Origin: Meandrina meandrites
Taxonomy: Eukaryota; Cnidaria; Anthozoa; Scleractinia; Meandrinidae
Length of the DNA: 64,000 nt
Assembly (NCBI GenBank): GCA_963693305.1
Contig: OY855905.1
Location: 1,316,201 to 1,380,200 of the forward strand
Direction: 5' to 3'
Within the stretch, counting starts at the first letter, position 1; every line of letters begins with the position of its first letter. Under the pieces are notes generated by a model. That model had not been told where the DNA came from. It searched no databases and saw only the letters and a program-made list of their open reading frames with translations. Below are positions 44,535-53,600 of this stretch, in pieces. The position numbers and the translations under genes are program-made.

Positions 44535-45047
44535 ATGAATCATCCGAGCGAGTGGGCGAGATATTATGACGCGCCAAACGGAACATATAGATACAGACAC
44601 AAAGGTACGGGGGTTGTAAGAGACACCCTGATGAATATAGGAAAGCGGTTCAAAAAGAAGGTCACCCGTCAGACGTTGGAGAAGGCTGTAAATGAAGCCT
44701 CGAAGCGAATGCTAAAAAAAGCCGCAGAAAAAGCAGAAGAAAAAGCGGCAGACAAGATACAAGCGGTTTTGCGGCGTGGGGTATCAGCAACTATGCAACC
44801 CACACCAAAGAGTAAAAAGACTCCAAGTGTAAAACCAAAGAGTAAAAAGACCCCAAGTGTAAAACCAAAGAGTAAAAAGACCCCATCACAGAAACTTAGT
44901 ACAGAGTCGAAACAAAAACTGAAGAAGATGCTAAACCCTGGGGTAGCAACTCAGTTAAGCGGGGATTCACGGAAAAAGTTGCAACAGATCTTAAACGCGG
45001 GTCGGGCTGCAAGGTTGAAAGTAAACCAATTGATAGCAGAAAATTAA
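44535..45047 (+). CDS. Basic virion core-like protein
   Basis: The chosen ATG at 44535 (MNHPSEWARYYDAPNG) lies after AGTATAATA; an in-frame ATG at 44493 would overlap the penton gene end. The 170-residue product is very Lys-rich and carries three copies of PKSKKTPSVK-type decamers (residues about 91-120), like DNA-condensing core proteins. That role is inferred. The lysine helices KAAEKAEEKAADKIQ precede the repeats. Confidence 0.6.
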   Translation: MNHPSEWARYYDAPNGTYRYRHKGTGVVRDTLMNIGKRFKKKVTRQTLEKAVNEASKRMLKKAAEKAEEKAADKIQAVLRRGVSATMQPTPKSKKTPSVKPKSKKTPSVKPKSKKTPSQKLSTESKQKLKKMLNPGVATQLSGDSRKKLQQILNAGRAARLKVNQLIAEN

Positions 45048-45064
45048 AATAATTTTTTAAAAAG

Positions 45065-45071
45065 ATATATA
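45065..45071 (+). promoter_or_regulatory. Late-type TATA of the major capsid gene
   Basis: ATATATA ends 9 bases before the ATG at 45081, in the short gap after the basic protein gene. Confidence 0.5.
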
Positions 45072-45080
45072 GGACGCAAG

Positions 45081-46346
45081 ATGTTCAGAAGCCACAGGCA
45101 TTTGGAAAAAACAGAGTATGTTCGTATCATGTTAGACAAACCGATCACTATCCCGGGTAACAATCAGCACCAGGTAAAAACAAACTATAAATTCACACTC
45201 ACCGACCGAGACAACTGGTATGACTGGTATAACGCCTACTTCCGGGCTGATTTTACTTTCGAGGCAACCGCGGATGGCGCGCAAGTTGCAGCAGACGCCC
45301 GATCAGCACCCATTAACAGCTCATTTTCACTGATAAACAAACTTGTGGTAAAATCATCGGGCAAAAACATTTACAACGTAGACAACATTCACAAGCTCAT
45401 ATTCATCAAAAACTTGTTGGATTTTTCTGATGACTTTGCGAGGAGCGCAGCGAAAGATCAGTTTTGGTATTTGGATACAGATAATAGCAATGTAACGGCC
45501 GCCGCTGCCACCAACCTAGGAATCAGAGAAAGGGGCTTGCTTGCCCACGCCGGACTTACGGTTGAAACCCTCATACCGCTTAACAGGTACTCATTTTTCG
45601 AAGAGCTGAGTGACAAACTTCTCCCCCCAATGCAGATAGAGTTCGAAATTGAGCTACAATCGGATGCAGAGCTGATTTGGCAAAATGATGGCACCAATCG
45701 CAGGATAGTGGTGAGAAACTTTGAGCTGTGGGTTCCAATGCTGCGTTTCACCAGCGAAGGGCAGAAGCTCGCAAACGAAAACTTTTTGAAACCTCAGAAA
45801 TGGACGTACCTGAATGAAATGATTCAACCCAGCAGTAGCCGGCGTGATGCTTTCGGACAGTGGCAGATAAATCCCGGCGTAAAGGATGCCAAACATGTTT
45901 TCATTTTCATTCAACAGTCAAGGAAGAAGGACGCCTTGACTCAAAACCCCTACTTCTTTGACACCTTTAACATTGATGGGGATAATTCAGCCAAGCTGGC
46001 GACATGTCGGTTGCAGTACGGCTCTTCACAGTACTATCCGGAGCTGGACTACGACGAAAACTTCAAACTGCGCATTCTTAATGACTTAAAGAACTACCGG
46101 TACCGCAAAAACGACTACAACACCGGTGTTCAGCTTCAGCCCAACAACTTCAAGGATTTATACCCAGTACTCTATTTTGACTTACGCGAAAACAAGGATA
46201 ACAGGACCAACGACCCGAAACAGATGGTTTTCCACTACAGGCTCAACGAGGCGGCCAACGCGCAAGACTACACCATTTATGCAGGAATTTTGTACGAGTC
46301 CGAATTTGCTCTCAGGCAGGTGGGTAATGAGCTGGTTATGGTATAG
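45081..46346 (+). CDS. Major capsid protein (double jelly roll)
   Basis: The 421-residue length and the succession of blocks fit the Polinton/adintovirus hexon-like capsid protein: N-terminal PITIPGNNQHQVKTNYKF, then INSSFSLINKLVVKSSGKN, PLNRYSFFEELSDKLLPPMQ and the C-terminal FDLRENKD and YTIYAGILYESEFAL. Double-jelly-roll subunits trimerise into the icosahedral shell. The open frame and its TATATA-led start suggest it is expressible. The neighbours (penton upstream, protease downstream) are the usual ones. Confidence 0.85.
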   Translation: MFRSHRHLEKTEYVRIMLDKPITIPGNNQHQVKTNYKFTLTDRDNWYDWYNAYFRADFTFEATADGAQVAADARSAPINSSFSLINKLVVKSSGKNIYNVDNIHKLIFIKNLLDFSDDFARSAAKDQFWYLDTDNSNVTAAAATNLGIRERGLLAHAGLTVETLIPLNRYSFFEELSDKLLPPMQIEFEIELQSDAELIWQNDGTNRRIVVRNFELWVPMLRFTSEGQKLANENFLKPQKWTYLNEMIQPSSSRRDAFGQWQINPGVKDAKHVFIFIQQSRKKDALTQNPYFFDTFNIDGDNSAKLATCRLQYGSSQYYPELDYDENFKLRILNDLKNYRYRKNDYNTGVQLQPNNFKDLYPVLYFDLRENKDNRTNDPKQMVFHYRLNEAANAQDYTIYAGILYESEFALRQVGNELVMV

Positions 46347-46350
46347 TGGA

Positions 46351-46457
46351 ATAATTTTGTATGAAATATAAGAGATGCTGAGTGACTGAGTTGCAACTTT
46401 GTAGCAACTTTGTAGCAAATGAAAGTGAAATAATTTTTGTATGAAATATAAGAGATG
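46351..46457 (+). repeat. Duplicated promoter/start segment
   Basis: TTTGTATGAAATATAAGAGATG occurs twice exactly 80 bases apart (written TTTGTATGAAATATA then AGAGATG), ending at ATGs at 46375 and 46455. The first ATG leads into a four-codon reading frame; the second starts the gene. Between them AGTTGCAACTTTGTAGCAAC is repetitive. It may be a doubled late promoter or a decoy. Confidence 0.65.
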
Positions 46458-46892
46458 ACGACTTACTATCCGCACAAGATTTCACTTACAGACGGGCAGA
46501 AGGTAAACCTCGCGCGGGCCTTTGGGCGAGGAGAAGCAGTTACACTCAGATTTAAAAACGAGGCTATAACCGGCGGTAGCGACATTTTGCACTTGACCAC
46601 CAGGCAGATCAAAAAAATAGAGCGCGCTATCAAAAACAAAACGGGCGTGGACATAGACATGAGCAAGACACAAATCAGACGTGTGCGCAACGCTATCAAA
46701 AAAACAACAGGCGTGGATAACGCTATCAAAAAGAAAACAGGCGTGGATAACGCTATCAAAAAGAAAACAGGATCAGGTATGCGGGTAAAACCTCCAACAG
46801 GATCAGGAATGCGTATCAACCCTCCACCATATATGCGCCCTCCTCCATTTATAGGTTCTTGGGGTGATCAAAAAAAAGCCCGCCTTCGTTGA
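46455..46892 (+). CDS. Conserved Polinton protein with SKTQIRR motif
   Basis: The 145-residue product has LTDGQKVNLARAF, LHLTTRQIKKIERAIKNK and DMSKTQIRRVRNAI, blocks I recall in many uncharacterised metazoan Polinton proteins. A decapeptide-type repeat follows (DNAIKKKTGV, three tandem versions) and then TGSGMR and Pro-rich pieces. The strongly basic nature suggests a virion core role. It overlaps the protease start by 29 bases. Confidence 0.65.
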   Translation: MTTYYPHKISLTDGQKVNLARAFGRGEAVTLRFKNEAITGGSDILHLTTRQIKKIERAIKNKTGVDIDMSKTQIRRVRNAIKKTTGVDNAIKKKTGVDNAIKKKTGSGMRVKPPTGSGMRINPPPYMRPPPFIGSWGDQKKARLR

Positions 46893-47334
46893 TGTCCCCT
46901 TAACCGATTATGACTTGCAGCGATGGTGCCAATACTTGAAAATCCCCATTAAAGGTATATTTGCGAGAGACGAGATCCACGTGAAAAACCACTCCCCTTG
47001 TATAATCAACATGGATGATCTTGGAGGGCCAGGCACCCATTGGGTATGCTGCTGGGGATCAGCAACTGAGTTGCTACCTGAATACTTTGACTCTTTCGGT
47101 TTACCTCCACCCGCGGAATGGGAAATTGAGTTGATTCTCGAGGGCAAACAGACCTTTCTACGAAATGACAACCAGCTTCAGTGGGAATCCAGTGTGCGCT
47201 GCGGCTACTACTGTTTGCTTTTCCTGAATGAGCGTAACAAAGGGCGGTCGTTTCGAGATATTTTGAGCATGTTTTCTGAAAATACGCGCGCCAACGAGGC
47301 TGTGGTGAAGGATTATTTTACACATAATGTATAA
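46864..47334 (+). CDS. Adenovirus-type cysteine protease (virion maturation)
   Basis: The 156-residue protein shows the catalytic order of adenain-like C48/C5-type proteases: His59 in GTHWVCCW, Asp76 in YFDSFG, a Gln near 104-106, and Cys113 in RCGYYCLLF. Such enzymes cleave capsid and core precursors. The length is normal. It overlaps the upstream gene by 29 bases, so no separate promoter lies between them. Asp76 replaces the Glu used by some relatives and is acceptable in the family. Confidence 0.85.
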   Translation: MIKKKPAFVDVPLTDYDLQRWCQYLKIPIKGIFARDEIHVKNHSPCIINMDDLGGPGTHWVCCWGSATELLPEYFDSFGLPPPAEWEIELILEGKQTFLRNDNQLQWESSVRCGYYCLLFLNERNKGRSFRDILSMFSENTRANEAVVKDYFTHNV

Positions 47335-47336
47335 AG

Positions 47337-47666
47337 ATGGATGTTTACTGCGTAAAAGAAAAGCGTTTCACACCCAATGTGACGGGGAGTGAAAAAATCA
47401 CAACCACAAAAAACAATAGAAGACTGCTCAGAGTAAAATGCGCCAGCTGCGGCATTACCAAGACAAGGTTCTTACCAGTAAACGGAGACAAAAAAGGCGG
47501 CGCGTTGTCGTCGAGAAGGGGACCTTCGACTGTTGATAAAATTGCGTATGTTGCCTCGAACTTTGTGACCCCTGCCCCCAGTTTCGCTGCAGCGGCCAAA
47601 ATACTCGGAAGCCAAGCTTTGAAAGGGGTTACGGACAACGTAAAGTATTTTAGGAAGAGCCGTTAG
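47337..47666 (+). CDS. Zinc-ribbon (DUF5679-like) protein
   Basis: The product is 109 residues. Residues 1-45 (VYCVKEKRFTPN to CASCGITKTRF) match the DUF5679-type zinc-ribbon-like domain known from giant viruses and Polintons. The rest has a Gly/Arg-rich link and an amphipathic, hydrophobic helix (NFVTPAPSFAAAAKILGSQ). It shares 39 of its first 45 residues with the next gene. TATAAA is 1 base before the ATG and overlaps the protease stop. The hydrophobic tail suggests a membrane-active or core peptide, which is inference. Confidence 0.7.
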   Translation: MDVYCVKEKRFTPNVTGSEKITTTKNNRRLLRVKCASCGITKTRFLPVNGDKKGGALSSRRGPSTVDKIAYVASNFVTPAPSFAAAAKILGSQALKGVTDNVKYFRKSR

Positions 47667-47691
47667 AGGGCTTCACAATTTTTTCTTGAAG

Positions 47692-47697
47692 TATATA
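47692..47697 (+). promoter_or_regulatory. Late-type TATA of the zinc-ribbon/PLA2 gene
   Basis: TATATA ends 6 bases before the chosen ATG at 47704; an upstream in-frame ATG at 47686 lies in front of it, which supports the later start. Confidence 0.5.
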
Positions 47698-47703
47698 GGT
47701 AGG

Positions 47704-48564
47704 ATGGAGGTATACTGCGTGAAGGAAAAGCGTTTCACACCAAATGTACCGGGAAGCGAAAAAAACACTACCGCAAAAAATGGTAGAAGGCTGCTTAAAG
47801 TAAAATGCGCAAGTTGTGGCATCACCAAAACACGATTCGTTTCTAATAAAACGCAAAGTGGTGGTGGTAATTATGATATGAGAATTTATGCGGGTAATCG
47901 AGTAGATGACCCAACAAACCCTCTTTACCAACGTGGTGGGGCTTTTGATTTGCATAAAGCTATTGGTAAGCTGCCTAAGCCAAAAAAGGGGTGGACACTT
48001 CCTGGTCATAACTACACAGGACCGTACAATCCTCTTGAAAAACAGCTTTCTTACGACCCCAAAACGGGAAAGATATTAAAGATTTATCAACAACCCACAG
48101 GTGCCACGGACGCGGTGTCAATGCAGCATGACGTTGATTATGCCGTCTGCGCCGGAAAGAAAAATGAGAAAGGCTGCAAACATGATGCAGACAAAAAAAT
48201 GGTGAAGGCGCTTGACGCTATTCCCAAAAACAAACGGCAATGGGGTCACGCCGCGGCGCGCAACGCAATCAGCTCGAAGCAAAAAGTGGGATTGGGTGTC
48301 GGTGAAACGATCAATAAAAATATCGGCGAAAAGATTCCAGGCTTTCAACCGGCTCAAGATGTGGCTGCTGCAATCATGGCTGTCACAGGTGGTGATAAGG
48401 ATTTGTTTAAAAAGTATTGGAGTGGTGACATCGCAAAAGGTGCCTTTAACACGAAAACCGGTCTGTTCAGCAAAAAGTTTTGGACACACCCTAAAAATAC
48501 AACTGGACCATGTAATCGGATTGTATATAAAAATGGAAAATGGCATAACCAATATTGCGATTAG
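47704..48564 (+). CDS. Zinc-ribbon/parvovirus-type phospholipase A2 fusion
   Basis: I chose 47704 because its MEVYCVKEKR aligns with the start of the paralogue at 47337. Residues 1-45 are the zinc ribbon; residues about 98-165 are a parvovirus VP1-like phospholipase A2: the calcium loop LPGHNYTGPYNPLE, then the catalytic pair His142-Asp143 in MQHDVDYAVC and a second Asp in KHDADKKM. In parvoviruses this enzyme opens endosomal membranes during entry. Here it would be a minor virion protein with the same duty, by inference. The C-terminus of about 100 residues is unknown. The total is 286 residues with no interruption. Confidence 0.8.
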   Translation: MEVYCVKEKRFTPNVPGSEKNTTAKNGRRLLKVKCASCGITKTRFVSNKTQSGGGNYDMRIYAGNRVDDPTNPLYQRGGAFDLHKAIGKLPKPKKGWTLPGHNYTGPYNPLEKQLSYDPKTGKILKIYQQPTGATDAVSMQHDVDYAVCAGKKNEKGCKHDADKKMVKALDAIPKNKRQWGHAAARNAISSKQKVGLGVGETINKNIGEKIPGFQPAQDVAAAIMAVTGGDKDLFKKYWSGDIAKGAFNTKTGLFSKKFWTHPKNTTGPCNRIVYKNGKWHNQYCD

Positions 48565-48584
48565 ATTACACATTTTTTAAACAC

Positions 48585-48591
48585 ATATATA
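48585..48591 (+). promoter_or_regulatory. Late-type TATA of the membrane protein gene
   Basis: ATATATA ends 3 bases before the ATG at 48595. Confidence 0.5.
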
Positions 48592-48594
48592 GAA

Positions 48595-49113
48595 ATGGAT
48601 TCAGCAACAAAATTCCGGCGGGATGAAATAGAATTGATAAAGAAAAATCTTGAAAACCAGTTGGTGCATTACTACCAAACCTCAGCCAAGTTTAAACGGT
48701 GGCACACGCGTTGTCAAACAGTATGCGCGTTAACAGGTGGAGTTGCTACCATTCTTACAGGCTCTGGGTTGGCCGCTTCTCTTTCTGTGGTTGGCGTTGT
48801 TGTTGGCGCCCCTTTAATCGCAACGGCCACCCTGTTTTCATTGGTGTCAACCTCCTCCATCGTCACCGTCAAATTTTTCCTGCGTAAAGCGAAAAAACAC
48901 GAAAAAATACAAACTTTGGCTGAAGCTACGCTGAGCTCAATCAACTCTCTCATATCAACCGCTCTTGAAGATGGTAAAATCTCAGACAGTGAGTACCAAG
49001 ATATTATCAAAAAGTACAACAGCTTTACTACTGCAAAGACAAAACTGCGTTTTTCAAACCACACTGACGGCGGGGTAAAGGTTAACAGAACATCAAAGAC
49101 AACTTCTGTTTAA
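48595..49113 (+). CDS. Polinton membrane protein
   Basis: The 172-residue protein has a basic N-terminal helix, a hydrophobic Gly/Ala/Val-rich region at about residues 42-95 (GVATILTGSGLAASLSVVGV and VGAPLIATATLFSLV) able to form two membrane helices, and a C-terminal helix with ISDSEYQDIIKKY. The last block is one I associate with uncharacterised cnidarian Polinton proteins. It may be an inner-membrane or membrane-lytic component. Its last 21 bases overlap the end of the opposing gene. Confidence 0.6.
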   Translation: MDSATKFRRDEIELIKKNLENQLVHYYQTSAKFKRWHTRCQTVCALTGGVATILTGSGLAASLSVVGVVVGAPLIATATLFSLVSTSSIVTVKFFLRKAKKHEKIQTLAEATLSSINSLISTALEDGKISDSEYQDIIKKYNSFTTAKTKLRFSNHTDGGVKVNRTSKTTSV

Positions 49114-49587
49114 TGGTGGGGTGTTTGCCTCCAACCACCATTCGTTGAAACTTTTTTCGGCTTTATTTCTGGTTTGTACCATCTTCGGCAATCTTTTCGT
49201 GAGCTTTCCCAGTATTGCATTTTTCGCCGGCCAATCTCTTGTTGAGACCTTTTGAAAATAGTTGTATAAAAAACAAACGTAGTTACACGATCCGAGATTT
49301 ACCTGCTTGAATTGGTGAATGACATTACCCAAAAAGGTCAGCCCCATTTCGTCACCGACCTGTTCTAAAGAAATGCCGGTTTTTTTAAATACTGCAATTA
49401 AATACCATAATTTTGGTTTGGGAGGGTGACCCATCTCTTCGGGCTCAGGGTAGAATTCCCCCTCGTAACGGTCGTCAAGATCTTTTTCGGGCTTGATTTC
49501 TTTTATTTTCGCTTCCTGGTCTTTTACCAACATTTCTTTTAGCTGTTCTCTGTGGGGGTCACCCCTTAGGTAAGGTTTTGTAGCCAT
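49093..49587 (-). CDS. Polinton hypothetical protein next to integrase
   Basis: I chose the ATG at 49587 (MATKPYLRGD) because TATATAT lies 1 base upstream; an ATG at 49605 is possible. The 164-residue product has a charged N-terminal region (KEIKPEKDLDDRYEGEFYP) and a hydrophobic middle with a few Cys (LGSCNYVCFLYNYF). It is not a recognised family. It runs convergently into the membrane protein gene and divergently from integrase with a gap of 28 bases. Confidence 0.55.
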   Translation of the reverse strand: MATKPYLRGDPHREQLKEMLVKDQEAKIKEIKPEKDLDDRYEGEFYPEPEEMGHPPKPKLWYLIAVFKKTGISLEQVGDEMGLTFLGNVIHQFKQVNLGSCNYVCFLYNYFQKVSTRDWPAKNAILGKLTKRLPKMVQTRNKAEKSFNEWWLEANTPPLNRSCL

Positions 49588-49588
49588 G

Positions 49589-49595
49589 TATATAT
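49589..49595 (-). promoter_or_regulatory. Late-type TATA before 49587 gene
   Basis: TATATAT sits 1 base from the ATG on the minus strand. The integrase on the other side starts after ATTATTTAA, not a TATATA. Confidence 0.5.
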
Positions 49596-49615
49596 GCCCG
49601 CGCATAATTATTTAA

Positions 49616-50602
49616 ATGGACCGAAAATTAGAGCGGCGTTACTACAGCCCACAAGGTTACTGGAAAGGTATCTCCGCCATTAAAAAATTAGCGGTCGCTG
49701 CAAAGGTTCCTGAAGTTGTTGCCAAAGAATGGTTGTTCAAACAAGCGCTCTGGCAGATTTACCTCCCCGCACCGCGCTACATTCCTCGCCTAAAATTCGA
49801 CGTGCCTACGCCCAACAAAGTGCATCAGGCAGATCTTCTTTTTCTGCCACATGACAAAGTGGGCCGTAGCACTTACAAATACGCGCTTACCGTTGTTGAT
49901 GTTGCCAGCAGATTCAAAGAAGCTCAGCCTTTAATCTCTAAAAACTCTGATGAGGTTGCCAAAGCTTTTAAGACAATTTATACACGTGGACCTCTGAAGT
50001 GGCCTCAGATGTTGCAAGTTGATCCTGGGCGTGAATTTATGGGCGCTGTTACAAAAGAAATGGAAAATCACAAAACTTCTATCAGACGTGGTCACCCTGA
50101 AATTCATAGAGACCAAGCTATTGTTGAACGTTTCAATCGTACCTTGGCTGAGCGTTTGTTTGGCCACCAGTACGCAGTTGAAATGCGTTCGCCTGAGGGC
50201 CCGCGATCTACTGTGTGGGTAAAAAGGCTCCCCAAAGTTGTTTCTGCTCTGAACAACCAAGTCACTCGATTGATTGGTATGAAACCTGCTGCCGCAATCA
50301 AGAAAAAAAATGTTTATGCGGAGCCATCAACTAAATATTTGAGACCCGTTGGTTTGAACGAAAAAAAGCTCCCATCCATCGTTATGCTTCGGTATTTGTA
50401 CGAACCTGGTGAGCTTGAAGGCGGGACGAAAAGAGCCACTGATCCAATCTGGTCTTTGAAAGTTTACAACCTTGAACGTTCTTTTTCCAAACCGAATCAA
50501 CCTGTTCTCTACTATTTGCGCGACGGCCCTAAGCGTGGTTTTGTACGTGAAGAACTGCTTGTGGTACCTCCGGATACAGAATTACCTCCAGCTGTGGGGT
50601 AA
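49616..50602 (+). CDS. Polinton integrase (retrovirus-like, rve)
   Basis: The 328-residue enzyme carries the catalytic set Asp73 (HQADLLFLP), Asp136 (QVDPGREF) and Glu171 (AIVERFNRTLAE), a D-D35-E signature. The N-terminus has no clear HHCC zinc motif. The C-terminus (DPIWSLKVYNLERSF, FVREELLVV) is chromo/SH3-like. It inserts the linear element into host DNA, here with a 5-bp CCACT duplication. It converges with the polymerase gene with 8 bases between stops. Confidence 0.92.
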   Translation: MDRKLERRYYSPQGYWKGISAIKKLAVAAKVPEVVAKEWLFKQALWQIYLPAPRYIPRLKFDVPTPNKVHQADLLFLPHDKVGRSTYKYALTVVDVASRFKEAQPLISKNSDEVAKAFKTIYTRGPLKWPQMLQVDPGREFMGAVTKEMENHKTSIRRGHPEIHRDQAIVERFNRTLAERLFGHQYAVEMRSPEGPRSTVWVKRLPKVVSALNNQVTRLIGMKPAAAIKKKNVYAEPSTKYLRPVGLNEKKLPSIVMLRYLYEPGELEGGTKRATDPIWSLKVYNLERSFSKPNQPVLYYLRDGPKRGFVREELLVVPPDTELPPAVG

Positions 50603-50610
50603 ACCTCCAC

Positions 50611-53600
50611 CTAAATGTGATATTCGATAGGTTCGGTGTGTATCCCATCGGGCAGCACCCATCGTTTGTCATAATAAGCACTCAGCCCCAGCTTCTCCTG
50701 CTCGTATGTCACTATTTTCCCTTCCCGCATCCGGAACCCTCTGTTTGTTGCCATATCTTTGTTGCCTTCCAACGCCGCTTTGAAACGTTGCCAGGTAATG
50801 GAGTTTTGCTTCTTTGACACCCCTTTTGTGCTTAGCTTCTGCTTTTCTCCCCTGTCATCCGCGAAATAACATTTTGAGCACAGCGCTATCATCCGCTCCC
50901 CCGCAAACTCCTGCTTAAATAGCCCTGGTATTCTCCCTCTCCACTGTTTCCAGGCCTTCCAATCCCCTTTTTTTGCCGCAAATTCTTCTTTTAACTCTGG
51001 GTGCACTGTGTCCTCGAGTTCCTTATTTGGTATTCGCCAATTCCACTTGCTCCATGCCAGCCAATTCTTTTTTTCCTCCTCGAATTCTTCTCTCAGCTCT
51101 GGCCTTACTATGTCTTCGAGTTCCTTTCCTGATATTGCCAAATAGTTGCTGTCCGTGTCCATCTGGATCAGCTCGAAATCCTTTCTGTCAATGTACCTGT
51201 CCAGGAAGTCATAATAAAATTCCAACATCCTCAGCTTTGCCAGCTGGTATACCGCGATTCCTATCTGAAATGGACGTCTTATTGTGATCCGGGGCTTTCG
51301 GCTTTCTAACTCATACGCCGCTCCTATCTCATCAAGATCTGAATAGTATGCACTTCTCAGAGCTCTGTCAACTACCTTCTCATCTTTTGTGTAAATGACA
51401 TTTGTTTGCCGTTCTAAGGCTTCGATTAGCTTTCCGTACCCACTGTTTCCCAACAGTTTGAACACCTCAGCCAGCAGTGCTTTGCTTTTTTCCACGTCTC
51501 CTGTCCGGCGAGCCTCCGTAACTTGTTCCACAAACCAGGGAAAGATTTTGGCTGGTGTGTAGTCAATTGTCCGATAAACCCTTTTGATAACTGCACCGTG
51601 ATTCACATACCAGAGCAGTAGAGGCGCGTACACAAGTATCTTCTGTGCTGACAACGTTCCCATGAGTTTCTTATCTTCTCCTCGTTTTCTTTCTGTATCG
51701 CGCAAGTATTTGAGCATATGCTCTGGGACAGCTTTGACTGGCACCGTTTTGTTGTGAAAGAACGGGCACATTTCCTCAAACTTTTGGTGTAAGTGATTTG
51801 GAATCTCAATATCTATTTCAGCATATCCAAACCAGCTTCTTTCTTTGAGTCTGTGCGTTAGTACTGGTGCGCCGTCTATTTGATACTCACCTGTATAGTG
51901 TACAACCCTTTCCTTTCCACAAGGCATTTCTCTTAGCATGGTTGAGAGATACAAGGCGTTGGCATCATATCCGAGGATGTTTTGGCAAAGTTTTGGTTCT
52001 GCTATTTGATGTGATCTTATTCTTGTTTTTCCAACTTCATGGTATCTTGTGAAAACGAGGCTTGGGCCTCCGACTACCGCCCCTTTTAACATCTCATATG
52101 CTTCTTTTCTTGGGGCATATAGTTCCGCTTTGCGTTCAATAGCTCCTCTTAGAAGGTAATGTAAGCTCACACCTGGGATGCTGACTGCGTCTTTCATTAT
52201 ATCGATTCCCTTCTCTGTGTAGAAGTTTCTCATCTTTTCCAGAGCCTCAAGTCCGGGGGCGACATCGAGATTATTGTAGTAACGCACCCAGTCTTTGAAG
52301 GTTTTCATTCCCTTTTCTCGGAACGTTTGTTTACAGGCTTTCCATTCTGACAGTTTTAGTGTGAATTCATTTTTCAACTTTGAGTACCAATGCGGGTAAT
52401 CCGGCAATCCTTGGTAATCCAGCTTTTCAGGTCTGTCAAACCACTCGTATGGAAACCATGATTTTGTTGTCTTGCAGTCGTATGCCTTTACCCATTTCTC
52501 GTAGCTCGTTCCTGGGCCCAAGTAGTTGATTATGTCAAGGAAACGGAAGCCAGAAGTGAGTAAGAACATGATTTTGTTTCCGTGCTTTGCTACTCTGACT
52601 TTGTTGGTTGTGTCCGCAAGTTTTTCTGCGAAGTGTTTCTTTATTAGATTAAGATCGTATTGCCCGGAGTTGAAACCCAGTACTGGGACCTGGTCGCACC
52701 ATTCTTCTATTTTTTTCCTCTGATCTTTCGGTAGCAGGTTTACATCTGCTGGCATAAATTCATCTCTTACTTTTGTTCTTATGTTTTTTCCGCGTCTTTC
52801 CAACTCTTCCGCGAACTTGCGGACCAGATCTGCTGGATCTTTTTCACAGATATGGGTTGGCTCTCTTTCAAGAGTGTCACCGATGCTTACTGAGATTGGA
52901 ACGTGTACGTTCTCGATTGTGAGTGAGTCTGTCGGCTCCTTCCGCTGATTGTTGTCTCCGTATGCCTCAAAATCATACAAAATAGCGTGTGGGTAACTTT
53001 TTGTTTTTGCTTCCGGTAGTTGTTCAATATATTTGTCTCCGACTTCGCAGGCCCAACACTCAATCACTCTGTAGCCTTCCTTTCTGAGATAAGCTGTACG
53101 TCTCTTTGTTGCTTGGTAGAGATCTTCTCTTGTTTTGTCGCCGCGATCGATTATTTTGTCGCGATCGTGGTAACATTTTGGACATCCGTGCCAGTAGCAC
53201 CCGTGATACTGTAACACCAGCTTTTTCTCATGGTTGTAGCCATCAACTGATCTTTTCCCTATCCAACGCTCTCCTCCGTGTCCTGACATTGCGTGGTGAA
53301 TGGGGATTTTCCAATGCTTTGCTACGTACTCAAGCCACTGAATTGATTCTTTTGAGGCTTGATGTTTTGGATAAAACGCTTTCTCATAAGCTGTCTGGGG
53401 TGCTTCGACCTTTTCACCTGGGCAATCTATTACGGTTTTCCCTTGAGCGCATCTTTCTGCATGACGTTGAAGACTGACGGATTGGGTGAATCTTGCTTTG
53501 CAGTGGATGCATGCATAAGTTTTCGCTAACTTTGCCATATCTTTTATTAAGAACGCGTGCTCTTCATAAATTCCTATTGTCATTATGTTTTTTAACTTCG

